From positions 1 to 37,629 of the forward strand of contig NZ_ABVL01000040.1 in assembly GCF_000173075.1 (NCBI RefSeq): DNA of 37,629 bases, written 5' to 3'. The notes under the pieces are model-generated. The model was not told the origin of the DNA and did no database searches. It worked only from the letters and a program-made list of their open reading frames with translations. The stretch is from Chthoniobacter flavus Ellin428 (lineage in GTDB: Bacteria > Verrucomicrobiota > Verrucomicrobiia > Chthoniobacterales > Chthoniobacteraceae). Positions 7,282 through 15,292 of this stretch are shown here, one piece after another (position 1 is the first letter of the stretch; each line of letters opens with the position of its first letter). Made by a program: the position numbers and the translations under genes.

Positions 7282-9135
7282 ATGTTCGTCTATCCCAAGA
7301 AATACGATGTGATCGTCATCGGTGCCGGCCATGCCGGGATCGAAGCTGCCATGGCCGCCGCCCGGCTCGGCTGCGAAACGCTCATGCTCACCCAGAACCT
7401 CGACTCGGTCGGGCAGATGTCCTGCAACCCCGCCATCGGAGGGCAGGCCAAGGGCCAGATGGTTCGCGAGATCGACGCTCTCGGGGGTGTGATGGGATTG
7501 AACACCGACGCCACGAGCATCCAGTTCCGGATGCTCAATTCCGGCAAGGGGCCGAGTGTCCGCTCTCCCCGTGCCCAATGTGATAAGAAGGCTTACCAGT
7601 TCCGGGCCAAGGCGGTGCTGGAGCGCCAGCCGCATCTCGATCTCAAACAGGGCAACGTCACCCGCATCCTCACGGAAGGCGGTCATGCCTGCGGCGTCGA
7701 AACGAACCTCGGTCTCCGGGTCTTGGGCCGTTCGGTCGTGGTCACCACCGGCACCTTCATGCGCGGCCTGCTCCATGTCGGCCTACAGAATCAATCCGGC
7801 GGCCGAATGGGCGACAGCTTCTCCACCTTGAGCGACTCCCTGCGCGAGCTCGGCTTTGAGGTAGGCAGATTCAAGACCGGCACGCCCTGCCGGCTCAATG
7901 GCCGGACCATCGACTTCTCGCAGTGCGAGCGGCAGGGGGGTGATGAACCGCCGCTCCCCTTCTCCTACATCCCGGAGAAGCTGAATGAACGGCTTCACGA
8001 CATCTTCACCCTCAATCACTGGCGCGATGGAAAGTTCCACGTGGAACAATTGCCCTGTTGGATCACCAACACCAACCCCCGGACCCACGAGCTGATCCGA
8101 TCGAATCTCGACAAGTCCCCGCTCTATGCCGGGCGGATCGAAGGGGTCGGCCCGCGCTACTGCCCCTCCATCGAGGACAAGGTGGTCCGCTTCTCGGAAA
8201 AGAACTCTCACCAGCTCTTTCTCGAACCCGAAGGCCGGCACACCGAGGAGTATTATGTGAACGGCGTCTCGACCAGCCTCCCCATGGAGGTTCAGTACGC
8301 CTTCATCCGCTCCATCCCCGGCTTGGAGAATGCCGAGATCATGCGGCCGGGTTATGCCGTGGAGTATGACTACTGCCCGCCCACCCAGCTGCATCCCACG
8401 CTGGAGACGAAGCAGGTCCCGCACCTCTATTTCGCCGGGCAGATCAATGGCACCTCCGGCTACGAAGAGGCCGGTGCCCAAGGTCTCATGGCCGGGGCCA
8501 ATGCCGCCCTCAAGCTCCTCGACCGGCCGCCCCTGATCCTGTCCCGGGCGGATGCCTATATCGGCGTGCTCATCGATGATCTCGTGACCAAGGGGACACT
8601 GGAGCCGTATCGGATGTTCACCAGCCGGGCCGAACATCGGCTCCATCTCCGGCAGGACAATGCCGACCTGCGCCTCACCCCCATCGCCCACCGCTGCGGA
8701 TTGATCAGCGGTTATCGTTGGGAGAAGCTCCAGGCCAAGATCGCCAGCCTTTCCCAGCTCCGGGAGTATGCGAATACCACCCACTTCGGCGGCGGGAAGA
8801 TCGCCCAGTGGTTGCGCCGTCCTGAGTCCGACCACACCCAACTGCCCGAAGGCCTTAGCGCTCCCTTTGCCGCGGAGCTATGGGATTCGATCCAGATCGA
8901 GCTCAAGTACGCCGGTTACATCACCCGGCAGGAGGCGGCCATCGAGAAGCTCCGCCGGAATGAGGAGAAGACGCTGCCTGCTCAATTGGATTATGAAGCC
9001 ATCTCCGGCCTGCGCGCCGAGACCCGGCAGAAGCTGGCGTCCATCCGCCCGGCGACCTTTGGCCAGGCGGCCCGGATCAGCGGGGTGACCCCGGCGGATC
9101 TGGCGTTGCTTTCGGTGTACTTGGAGAAGCGATAG
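7282..9135 (+). CDS. mnmG: tRNA uridine-5-carboxymethylaminomethyl modification enzyme MnmG
   Basis: A 617-residue FAD enzyme that, with MnmE, installs the carboxymethylaminomethyl group on the wobble uridine of several tRNAs. The Rossmann motif GAGHAGIEAA is at about 14-23, followed by the MnmG signatures SCNPAIGGQAKGQ, PCWITNTN, RFKTGTP and GPRYCPSIEDK, and the C-terminal RMFTSRAEHRL block. Length matches the family (about 620-630). In many bacteria mnmG (gidA) sits near the replication origin with rsmG, parA and parB; those partners are not next to it here, but two exact parS-like palindromes are, one just before the start and one within the gene, where it encodes FHVE. A short strong hairpin terminator follows at 9326. 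Confidence 0.97.
   Translation: MFVYPKKYDVIVIGAGHAGIEAAMAAARLGCETLMLTQNLDSVGQMSCNPAIGGQAKGQMVREIDALGGVMGLNTDATSIQFRMLNSGKGPSVRSPRAQCDKKAYQFRAKAVLERQPHLDLKQGNVTRILTEGGHACGVETNLGLRVLGRSVVVTTGTFMRGLLHVGLQNQSGGRMGDSFSTLSDSLRELGFEVGRFKTGTPCRLNGRTIDFSQCERQGGDEPPLPFSYIPEKLNERLHDIFTLNHWRDGKFHVEQLPCWITNTNPRTHELIRSNLDKSPLYAGRIEGVGPRYCPSIEDKVVRFSEKNSHQLFLEPEGRHTEEYYVNGVSTSLPMEVQYAFIRSIPGLENAEIMRPGYAVEYDYCPPTQLHPTLETKQVPHLYFAGQINGTSGYEEAGAQGLMAGANAALKLLDRPPLILSRADAYIGVLIDDLVTKGTLEPYRMFTSRAEHRLHLRQDNADLRLTPIAHRCGLISGYRWEKLQAKIASLSQLREYANTTHFGGGKIAQWLRRPESDHTQLPEGLSAPFAAELWDSIQIELKYAGYITRQEAAIEKLRRNEEKTLPAQLDYEAISGLRAETRQKLASIRPATFGQAARISGVTPADLALLSVYLEKR
8034..8047. promoter_or_regulatory. parS-like site inside mnmG
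   Basis: A second exact GTTCCACGTGGAAC palindrome, in frame as the codons for Phe-His-Val-Glu. The extended 16-base sequence is the same as at 7260-7275. Confidence 0.68.
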
Positions 9136-9162
9136 GCGGGCTATTGGTTGTGGCCGTTTAGC

Positions 9163-9244
9163 GGATAGGAAGAATAGGAGGAATAGGAATTATGGGAACC
9201 TCCGTTCTCCTATTCTTCCCATCTTTCCTATTCCTCCTATTCCC
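9163..9244. repeat. Short-word hairpin, ATAGGAGGA type
   Basis: The left arm is three near-copies of a 9-base word (ATAGGAAGA, ATAGGAGGA, ATAGGAATT). The right arm is built from the complementary words CCTATTCTT, CCTATTCCT and CCTATTCC. It lies directly after mnmG. Confidence 0.75.
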
Positions 9245-9325
9245 CACTCCGACCCCAATTTTTCCGCCAAGATTTAACGTCCCGGTCACCTGAACGTCAT
9301 TTGGGCGTGCGACCTTGCCCAAACC

Positions 9326-9350
9326 TCCGAGCGCCCCGCTCGGATCTTTT
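9326..9350 (+). terminator. Probable intrinsic terminator after mnmG
   Basis: TCCGAGC and GCTCGGA form a perfect 7-base-pair stem around GCCCC, followed by TCTTTT. It lies between mnmG and olsB and would separate their transcripts. Confidence 0.6.
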
Positions 9351-9367
9351 CCTTCGCTCCGTCGCAC

Positions 9368-10123
9368 ATGAACACGCTTCCCGAGTCCCCGCGGTCGCAT
9401 GCCCCACGCGCCACCTACGCCGTTCGCCTGGCCCGCGACGCCGGCGACATCGAAGCCGCCCAGCGCCTGCGCTTCGAGGTCTTCAATCTCGAATTGAACG
9501 AAGGTCTCGACGCCGCCTACCTCAGCGGACTCGATGCCGACCAATTCGACGAATGCTGCGATCACCTGCTCGTCGAGGACACCCGAACCGGCTCCGTCGT
9601 CGGGACCTACCGCTTGCAGACCGGCCAGCTCGCCGCCGCGAACCACGGCTACTACAGCGCCCAGGAATTCGACTTCTCGCCCTTCGAGCCGATCCGCTGC
9701 GAGACCGTCGAGCTTGGCCGGGCGTGTGTCCATAAAGACCACCGCAAGCTCGCCGTCCTCAATCTTCTTTGGCGCGGCATCGCTGTCTACGCCACTGAAC
9801 GCAAGGCCCGCTACCTCATCGGCTGCAGTTCCCTCACTTCCCAGGACGCCGCCGCCGGCCTCGCCATGTATCAGGCCCTCACCGCCGAACACCTCGTCGA
9901 AGAGCGCTTCCGCACCGAGGCGATCGGTGCCTACCGCATCGCCGGCGAACTGCCCTGCTCGAACCTTCCTTCGGTGCCGAAACTTCTCCGCGCCTATCTG
10001 TCCATCGGGGCCAAGATCTGCGGGCCGCCGGCGCTCGATCAGGATTTCAAGACGATCGACTTCCTCACCCTGCTCGACCTGCGTGCCCTCCCCACCGCGG
10101 TTCGCAACCACTTCCTCGGTTAA
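9368..10123 (+). CDS. olsB: GNAT-type N-acyltransferase, probable ornithine N-acyltransferase OlsB
   Basis: A 251-residue protein of the Acetyltransf_5 (hemolysin-like/OlsB) family, recognised by LRFEVFNLELNEG near residue 40, the VVGTYRL strand and ETVELGRACVHKDHR in the acyl-donor region. OlsB moves a 3-hydroxyacyl group from acyl carrier protein to the amino group of ornithine, the first step of ornithine-lipid synthesis at the inner membrane. The next gene, 7 bases downstream, is a PlsC-type acyltransferase, exactly the OlsB-OlsA order, which supports this role over other acyl-homoserine-like functions. Substrate (ornithine or another amino acid) is inferred. Confidence 0.8.
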   Translation: MNTLPESPRSHAPRATYAVRLARDAGDIEAAQRLRFEVFNLELNEGLDAAYLSGLDADQFDECCDHLLVEDTRTGSVVGTYRLQTGQLAAANHGYYSAQEFDFSPFEPIRCETVELGRACVHKDHRKLAVLNLLWRGIAVYATERKARYLIGCSSLTSQDAAAGLAMYQALTAEHLVEERFRTEAIGAYRIAGELPCSNLPSVPKLLRAYLSIGAKICGPPALDQDFKTIDFLTLLDLRALPTAVRNHFLG

Positions 10124-10130
10124 TCCATCC

Positions 10131-10976
10131 ATGAAACGACAACTCGTGCTTCGGGTGGCTGGACGCGCCGCGTCCTTCCTCTTCTTCATTATCGGCACGA
10201 TCATCGCCCAAGCTCTGCGGGTCAGCTTCTCGAAAGCCGCCCGCCAGCGCCGGGCCCGCGCCGAATGGCTGCAACGCACCGCGCAGCGTTGCGTGCAAAT
10301 CCTTCGTCTCAAAATTAACCGCTTCGGCGCCCTGCCGACCAGCGGTCTGGTCGTCGCCAACCACCTCAGCTACATCGACATTATCCTTCTCGCAGCGCAA
10401 AGGCCGTGTGTCTTCGTGTCGAAAAGCGAGGTCCACTCCTGGCCGATCTTCGGTCAGTGCGCCCGACTCGGCGGCACCATCTTCGTTGATCGCAAACACC
10501 GCGGTGATGTCGCCGGCGTGACCGATCTCATGGGCGCCGCGCTCGATGAAGGCGCGCTCGTCATTCTCTTCCCGGAGGGCACCAGCTCCGGCGGCGCGAG
10601 CGTCCTACCCTTCAAGAGCTCACTCCTCGAACCCGCGCTGCACGTCAATCATCCCGTCACCGCCATCGCCATCGCCTACGCCCTCGAGCAGGGCTCCGTA
10701 GCCAATGAAATCTGCTACTGGCGCGACATGACGCTCCTCCCGCACCTGCTGAACGTATGGAGTAAGTCGTTGATATACTGTAGTTTACGATGCGGCGTTG
10801 GCCGCCAACGCCGGGGGGACCGCAAATCGCTCGCCCGCGAGTTGCATGACGAAGTCGCCGCCCTTCACGCCGCTTCAACTCGCGAACTCGCGGTGCGCAT
10901 TCCGCAGACCTTCGAGCAGCCGCGTCCAGTCCTCATGGGCGGTCTCCCATCCGCTGCTAAACCGCAGCGCCCGTGA
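10131..10976 (+). CDS. olsA: PlsC-type O-acyltransferase, probable OlsA
   Basis: A 281-residue 1-acyl-glycerol-3-phosphate acyltransferase family member. Near the N-terminus is a hydrophobic segment (FLFFIIGTIIAQAL), then a variant of the catalytic HX4D motif (NHLSYIDI), GGTIFVDR and the FPEGTSS substrate-binding motif. In ornithine-lipid synthesis OlsA adds the second fatty acid to lyso-ornithine lipid. It is 7 bases after olsB, so the two form an operon. The 3' end is odd: the last 102 bases overlap the convergent cysteine desulfurase gene, and the corresponding 34 residues extend past the usual family end, suggesting loss of an earlier stop codon. Confidence 0.83.
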   Translation: MKRQLVLRVAGRAASFLFFIIGTIIAQALRVSFSKAARQRRARAEWLQRTAQRCVQILRLKINRFGALPTSGLVVANHLSYIDIILLAAQRPCVFVSKSEVHSWPIFGQCARLGGTIFVDRKHRGDVAGVTDLMGAALDEGALVILFPEGTSSGGASVLPFKSSLLEPALHVNHPVTAIAIAYALEQGSVANEICYWRDMTLLPHLLNVWSKSLIYCSLRCGVGRQRRGDRKSLARELHDEVAALHAASTRELAVRIPQTFEQPRPVLMGGLPSAAKPQRP

Positions 10977-11997
10977 CGCTTCGTCGGCGCTGATCCCCAT
11001 CGCGGCCAGGACGTGCGAGGTCTCCTCCTTGCCGCTGGCGCAGGCCGAGCCGGTCGACACCGCGTAGCCGAGCTTGTCCAGTTTCACGACCCAGCGCTGA
11101 CGGCAATCCGTCACCTCCGGCATGATTGCCGCGACGGTATTCCAAAGGCGATCCGCACCGCCGCCGACGATCTTCGTCCCGGGCAACGCGGTCCGTAATT
11201 CCTCAACAAACGCGCCACGCCACGCCGCGCGTTCGCTCACAAATTCGGAACGCAACGCCGTTTCGCGTTCTTCCAACGCCGCGATCATCGCCAGCACTCC
11301 CGCGACGTTTTCCGTTCCCGCGCGGCGTCCTTCCTCCTGCGGCCCGCCGACGATCAACGAGCGAAACTTCGCCGGCACCTTGAGAAATCCGACGCCCTGC
11401 GGACCGCCAAATTTGTGGGCGCATCCGCTCACGAAATCACACCCGCCCAAGCCCCGCGCGGGCAATTTCCCGATCCACTGCGCGGCATCGCAAAAGAACG
11501 GCACGCCGTGCTCACGGCACAACTCCAGCACCTCGCGCCAAGGCTGCAAGACACCGGTCTCATTATTCGCCGCCATCACGGTCACCAGCCCGGGAGTGCC
11601 GATTTTAAGCGCCTTCGCGAGCCAGGCCACATCCGCCACGCCATCGGGGGTCACGGGTATCGATTGCCGGCTCTTGCCAAAATAACGTTCCGTCGCCGCC
11701 AGCGCGCACGGGTGCTCGATCGCCGAAATCCAAATCTCCTTTGCGCCATTTGCCGCCGCGCTCTGGATCGCCGTGTTGTTCGCTTCCGTTGCGCCGGAAG
11801 TCCACACGATGTCATGCGGCTCGCAGCCCAGCCACGCGGCCAGTTTTTCGCGCGCCTGGGTCAGGGCCGTATCCGCCCGCGCACCGAGCCGATGTGGACT
11901 CGACGGATTCCCGATATAGCGCTCCCGTGGCTTCAAGCCAGGCCTCCCGCGCGGCGGGTGAAAGCGGATGAGTGGCGTTGTGATCAAAATAAAGCAC
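10875..11997 (-). pseudogene. Cysteine desulfurase (NifS/IscS family), single-base frameshift
   Basis: Read in two frames, this is a complete pyridoxal-phosphate cysteine desulfurase, which takes sulfur from cysteine to give alanine and an enzyme persulfide. Frame one gives the start LYFDHNATHPLSPAAREAW from a GTG at 11997. An extra G in a GGG run (11924-11926) shifts into frame two, which continues RYIGNPSSPHRLGARAD, SGATEANNTA, the PLP-lysine block CAHKFGGPQG and the persulfide loop STGSACASGKEE. Everything else is well conserved, so this is either a very recent mutation or a sequencing error; the enzyme would be intact after removing one base. The 3' end overlaps olsA tail to tail by 102 bases. 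It is divergent from the lipoyl-carrier gene at 12171. Confidence 0.85.
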
Positions 11998-12015
11998 GGG
12001 GAAGAAAAGTAAGCA

Positions 12016-12158
12016 GTTGATGATTGATAGTGGATAGTCGGCCACTTTTCCATCCATGAGGGCGCTCCGCGCCGAAAGGCGGCTCGGAAAAATTCCGCGG
12101 AGCGGTCATCGCTGCGGAAACGCGGTGGACTATCCACTATCAACTATCCACCATCAAC
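12016..12158. repeat. Short-word hairpin, TGATAGTGGATAG type
   Basis: The left arm (TTGATGATTGATAGTGG...) and right arm (GACTATCCACTATCAAC...) are reverse complements built from 7-9 base words; the right arm has one extra word. About 88 bases of GC-rich sequence with its own small inverted repeats sit in the loop. It fills the gap between the divergent cysteine desulfurase and lipoyl-carrier genes, so it overlaps their promoter region. Confidence 0.7.
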
Positions 12159-12170
12159 GTTTCCCCGCCC

Positions 12171-12629
12171 GTGCCTGACACCTCCTTCTACAAGCGCGCC
12201 ACCTTTGTCACCCACCTCCCGACGGACTGCCTCTACAGCCCGTCGCACTTCTGGCTGCACGAAGTCGAACCCGGCCGCTGGCGTGTGGGCTTCACCAAAT
12301 TCGCCACCCGCATGCTCGGCGAAATCGTAGAGGTGCAGTGGGAAAAGAAAGAAGGCGCGCCGGTGACGAGCGGTGAGATCATCGGCTCGATCGAGGGGTT
12401 CAAGGCGATCAGCGATATCTACTGCGTCGCCGCTGGCGCCTTCGTCCGGGGCAACCCCGCCTTGGGTCAGGACATCGAACTCGTCAGCAAAGAGCCCTAC
12501 ACCGGCGGCTGGCTCTACGAAATCCACGGTCAGCCCGATGCAAAATGCATCGACCTCATCGCCTACCGGGCACTGCTCGACACCACTATCGACCGCATCC
12601 TGGAGAAGCAGGAGAAAGAGGAAGGCTGA
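12171..12629 (+). CDS. GcvH-like lipoyl carrier protein
   Basis: A 152-residue protein with the biotinyl/lipoyl-domain fold of glycine cleavage H protein: FWLHEVEPGRWRVGFTKFA, then IGSIEGFKAISDIYC with the predicted lipoylated Lys78, and the PYTGGWLYEI end block. Normal GcvH has a VESVKA-type lipoyl site; here it is SIEGFKA, and no gcvT or gcvP is nearby. Instead the next two genes are an HdrA-N-terminus-like protein and a ferredoxin, so this may be closer in role to the lipoate-binding proteins of sulfur-oxidising heterodisulfide-reductase-like systems. The start is a GTG at 12171, directly after a repeat hairpin. A true glycine-cleavage role cannot be excluded. Confidence 0.82.
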   Translation: MPDTSFYKRATFVTHLPTDCLYSPSHFWLHEVEPGRWRVGFTKFATRMLGEIVEVQWEKKEGAPVTSGEIIGSIEGFKAISDIYCVAAGAFVRGNPALGQDIELVSKEPYTGGWLYEIHGQPDAKCIDLIAYRALLDTTIDRILEKQEKEEG

Positions 12630-12636
12630 AGCGTTA

Positions 12637-12728
12637 AGTGATCAGTAATCAGTAATCAGTATTCAGTGTGATCCAGCAGGATAGGCTGGCCGCCGAGGAC
12701 TAATCACTGATTACTGATCACTAAGCAC
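12637..12728. repeat. Short-word hairpin, AGTAATC heptamer type
   Basis: The left arm repeats the heptamer AGTAATC (AGTGATCAGTAATCAGTA...) and the right arm is its reverse complement (CACTGATTACTGATCACT). Immediately after it are three copies of a CTCACC(A/G/T) heptamer (about 12731-12751). It is close in style to the heptamer repeats known from filamentous cyanobacteria. Confidence 0.75.
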
Positions 12729-12802
12729 TGCTCACCACTCACCGCTCACCTCCTTCCCTCTTTCCCCCTCGCCCGCTTCAGGCTACTGTCCTCAATCCCC
12801 AC

Positions 12803-13222
12803 ATGAGCCAAACCCCGCCGACGATCCTTTATTGCCACTGCCAGTACGCGCAGGTGGTGCCCAAAGAAGTAAAGGAAGCGGTGCTGAAAAAGCTGTGTGA
12901 CTCCGGCGTCGCCTTCGAGGCCGTCGCCGACCTGTGCGAGATGGCCGCGCGTCGCGATCCTGCTTTGCAACGCCTCGCCGACACCGGCGCGGTGAAAATC
13001 GCCGCCTGCTTTCCCCGCGCGGTGAAATGGCTCTTCCACCAGGCCAATGCTCCGCTGCCGCTCGATGCAACCGAAGTCCTCAATATGCGGACGCAGACCG
13101 CCGAGGAAGTCGCAATCCGATTGCTGGCCGCCGAGCTCGCCCCGAATTTGCCGACCGGAAAGGTCACCCCACAAGACGCCCCGCAAGAAGCCGCGGCTGC
13201 CATTCCCGCCCCCCTCTCATGA
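12803..13222 (+). CDS. Cysteine-rich protein resembling the N-terminus of HdrA
   Basis: A 139-residue protein with cysteines at 11, 13, 32, 45 and 69. Its ILYCHCQYAQ start, central LCE, and IAACFPRAVKWLF block follow the same order as the N-terminal part of heterodisulfide reductase subunit HdrA (CHCG..., then AACSPRMHEPTF), but the flavin and ferredoxin domains of HdrA are absent. It may hold an iron-sulfur cluster or pass electrons to the ferredoxin encoded next: the stop overlaps that gene's ATG by 4 bases (ATGA), so the two are translationally coupled. I infer a redox role from this resemblance and linkage only; no named family was recognised with certainty. Confidence 0.65.
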   Translation: MSQTPPTILYCHCQYAQVVPKEVKEAVLKKLCDSGVAFEAVADLCEMAARRDPALQRLADTGAVKIAACFPRAVKWLFHQANAPLPLDATEVLNMRTQTAEEVAIRLLAAELAPNLPTGKVTPQDAPQEAAAAIPAPLS

Positions 13223-14061
13223 GTCTCTCCGATCCCGCCCTCCGCATCGTCCTCTACGAAGGTTCCGGCGCTGAGCCCCTCGATGGCGCGAGCCGCTACT
13301 CTGCCGTCAGCGCGCTTTTGCAAAAAGGCTTCGCTGTCACGCGCAGTGCGGCCGATCGCCCTGTCGCACCGGCCGACCATTCGCCGCTGCTCGTGCTCGG
13401 CCGTTTCGGTGGCCAGCCGCCGGAAGTCGTCGAGAGCGACGTGCCGCTTCGCTTCCAGGACATCACCGATCTCGCCCCTGCGCAGCTCGGCGATGCCGTC
13501 GAATCCGTCCGCACCGAAACCAAGGCCGCGCAACACGGCGCGTGGAAACCGTGGTTCCCGGTCATCGATTACGACCGCTGCACAAACTGCATGCAGTGCC
13601 TCAGCTTCTGCCTCTTCGGCGTTTACGGCGTCGACGCCGAGAAGCAGATCCAGGTGCAGAACAACGACAACTGCAAAACCAATTGCCCTGCCTGCTCGCG
13701 TGTGTGTCCCGCCGCGGCGATTATGTTTCCGAAATACAAGGCCGGCCCGATCAATGGCGACGACGTCAGCGAAGCCGATCTCGCGAAGGAAAAGATGAAG
13801 GTCGACATCAGCGCCCTGCTCGGCGGCGATGTCTACGCCATGCTCCGCCTGCGCAGTGAAAAGGCGAAGAGCCGTTTCTCCAAGGAACGCGATTCCGACA
13901 AGGCACTCACCGAGCGCCAGAAGTGCCTCGTGAAACTGGCCGCCGCGGGCGACATTCCGCCTGAAGTTCTCATGTCTCTTCCGTCCCCGGAAGAAATCGC
14001 CCGTCGCGCCGAGGAAGCTGCGGCCAAGGCGCAAGCCGCGCTGGCGGCGCAGAAATCATAG
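13219..14061 (+). CDS. Two-cluster 4Fe-4S ferredoxin-domain protein
   Basis: A 280-residue protein. The first 110 residues have no recognised domain. The ferredoxin part follows, with motif CTNCMQCLSFC (Cys121, 124, 127, 131) and a second motif CKTNCPACSRVCP (Cys152, 156, 159, 163), enough for two [4Fe-4S] clusters; the first spacing is CX2CX2CX3C and the second CX3CX2CX3CP. The C-terminus is charged and alanine-rich, ending in a probable helical tail. The gene is coupled to the HdrA-like gene by a 4-base overlap, and probably passes electrons to or from it and the lipoyl carrier. No signal peptide, so cytoplasmic. Confidence 0.85.
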   Translation: MSLSDPALRIVLYEGSGAEPLDGASRYSAVSALLQKGFAVTRSAADRPVAPADHSPLLVLGRFGGQPPEVVESDVPLRFQDITDLAPAQLGDAVESVRTETKAAQHGAWKPWFPVIDYDRCTNCMQCLSFCLFGVYGVDAEKQIQVQNNDNCKTNCPACSRVCPAAAIMFPKYKAGPINGDDVSEADLAKEKMKVDISALLGGDVYAMLRLRSEKAKSRFSKERDSDKALTERQKCLVKLAAAGDIPPEVLMSLPSPEEIARRAEEAAAKAQAALAAQKS

Positions 14062-14072
14062 TTATTTCGCTG

Positions 14073-14091
14073 GGTCACCAAACGGGTGACC
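14073..14091. terminator. Weak hairpin between convergent genes
   Basis: GGTCACC and GGTGACC form a 7-base-pair stem between the ends of the ferredoxin and ankyrin genes. There is no T-run on either side, so termination activity is only suggested by position. Confidence 0.35.
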
Positions 14092-14895
14092 TCAACGGCT
14101 CTCGTTCAGCAGCGCGAGCACATCAACGTGCCCTCGGGTGGTCGCAAGATCCTTTGCCGCACGCCCCTTTTTATCGACCAGCGTCGCGTCCGCTCCGTGT
14201 CGTAACAGCGCACACGCGGCTTCGACACACCCAAACCAAGCCGCCTTCATCAGTGGCGTTGCATCGTTTCCATCACGCACATTCGGATCGATGCCGGCAT
14301 CAATCAGCACGGACACACAGGCGACTTCTCTCGCTATGTTGTGAGGAGGTTGCATGACAGCACAATGCAACGCGGTGAAGCCGTTTTTATCTGCGAGCTT
14401 CGCGTCTGCCCCACGGGAAAGGAGAAAGCGAATGACTTCCACTTGCCTGCCGCGGGCCGCCGACATCAACGCTGTGCATCCTACTTCGTTTCTGGCATTC
14501 GGTAAAAACCCATCGTCCAGGAAATCTCGCACCGCAGTTACGTCACCGCGATGGGCGGCCCGAAGTGGATCATCTCGATAGACCTCGAACGGGATTCGCC
14601 CCTTTTGATGAAGAGCGTCCTTCCATCTCTGCATGACATCCGAGAGCGGTGGAACGCTATCGTCGATATATTCGTCCACTGCTTGCTGCTCTACCTCGGA
14701 CAACTTCAACACGCTCTTAATGCAATCACACGTGATCAATTGGCCCCCACAGAAAGGACACCTTTCTTTAGTGCAAAAGAGATCGTGCAGTTCGCCATCC
14801 CGCACGCCGCAATCCGGACACGTCTCTATCATATGACGTCGCTTAGGCGGCGTGGATGAACCGCTGGAAAACCACTTCCTCAATGCGTCAAACAT
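14092..14895 (-). CDS. Zinc-ribbon/ankyrin-repeat protein
   Basis: A 267-residue protein. Residues about 23-60 have paired cysteines (CPDCG, CPFCGG, CDC) that look like a zinc ribbon. From about residue 105 to the end there are four to five ankyrin repeats, seen as GCTALMSAARGRQVEVIRFLL, GFTALHCAV, DATPLMKAAWFGCVEAACALL and RAAKDLATTRGHVDVLALL-type units (each helix pair about 33 residues). Ankyrin repeats mediate protein binding; the partner is unknown. It is single, convergent with the ferredoxin gene, and has no signal peptide. Confidence 0.85.
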   Translation of the reverse strand: MFDALRKWFSSGSSTPPKRRHMIETCPDCGVRDGELHDLFCTKERCPFCGGQLITCDCIKSVLKLSEVEQQAVDEYIDDSVPPLSDVMQRWKDALHQKGRIPFEVYRDDPLRAAHRGDVTAVRDFLDDGFLPNARNEVGCTALMSAARGRQVEVIRFLLSRGADAKLADKNGFTALHCAVMQPPHNIAREVACVSVLIDAGIDPNVRDGNDATPLMKAAWFGCVEAACALLRHGADATLVDKKGRAAKDLATTRGHVDVLALLNESR

Positions 14896-14967
14896 GATTG
14901 GATTCGGGCGCTTCCTCAGGAAGGATCTCTACAGACAGACGTCAGCAGCGCGGAGGTATCCGACTGC

Positions 14968-15195
14968 TCATTCGAGACGCTCCTGGCGCAGATCGTCCAG
15001 CACCTGCTGAGTATTTGTGACACCAGGGGCGGCTCGTTCCCGCAGTTCTGCCAACCGCTGCAGCCAAGCCTCGCGGGTTCCGGCAGACGCAGGATCACTT
15101 TGGGCACGACGCAACCTCACGATCAACATTTGCAACCTCTGCAGTTTCCGGTCGTCCCAATGGGCAATTTCCTGCTTGATGGCTTCGAAGCTCAC
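14968..15195 (-). CDS. Small helical protein, possible orphan antitoxin
   Basis: A 75-residue charged, helical protein starting at a GTG (15195), with sequence MSFEAIKQEIAHWDDRKLQR at the start. Its size and character resemble antitoxins that precede PIN-domain toxins. The stop codon overlaps an ATG (GAATGA), as expected for a toxin gene, but that frame closes after nine codons (by about 14940), so the toxin appears to have been lost. No DNA-binding motif is certain. The sulfatase gene is divergent, 97 bases away. Confidence 0.55.
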   Translation of the reverse strand: MSFEAIKQEIAHWDDRKLQRLQMLIVRLRRAQSDPASAGTREAWLQRLAELRERAAPGVTNTQQVLDDLRQERLE

Positions 15196-15292
15196 GCCGG
15201 GAATTTACTTTAAGCCATATCTGCGGCAACATCAGATCGGCGAGGAGACATTTTCTCACTGGCGACTCTGCTATCTCGCGGGTTATCGCTGC

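Noticed and set aside
7783..8841. 352-residue frame opposite mnmG
   Set aside because: Shadow of mnmG; no conserved motifs of its own.
12731..12751. Three CTCACC heptamers as a possible CRISPR-like or regulatory iteron array
   Set aside because: Too short and without spacers; better explained as part of the short-word repeat class.
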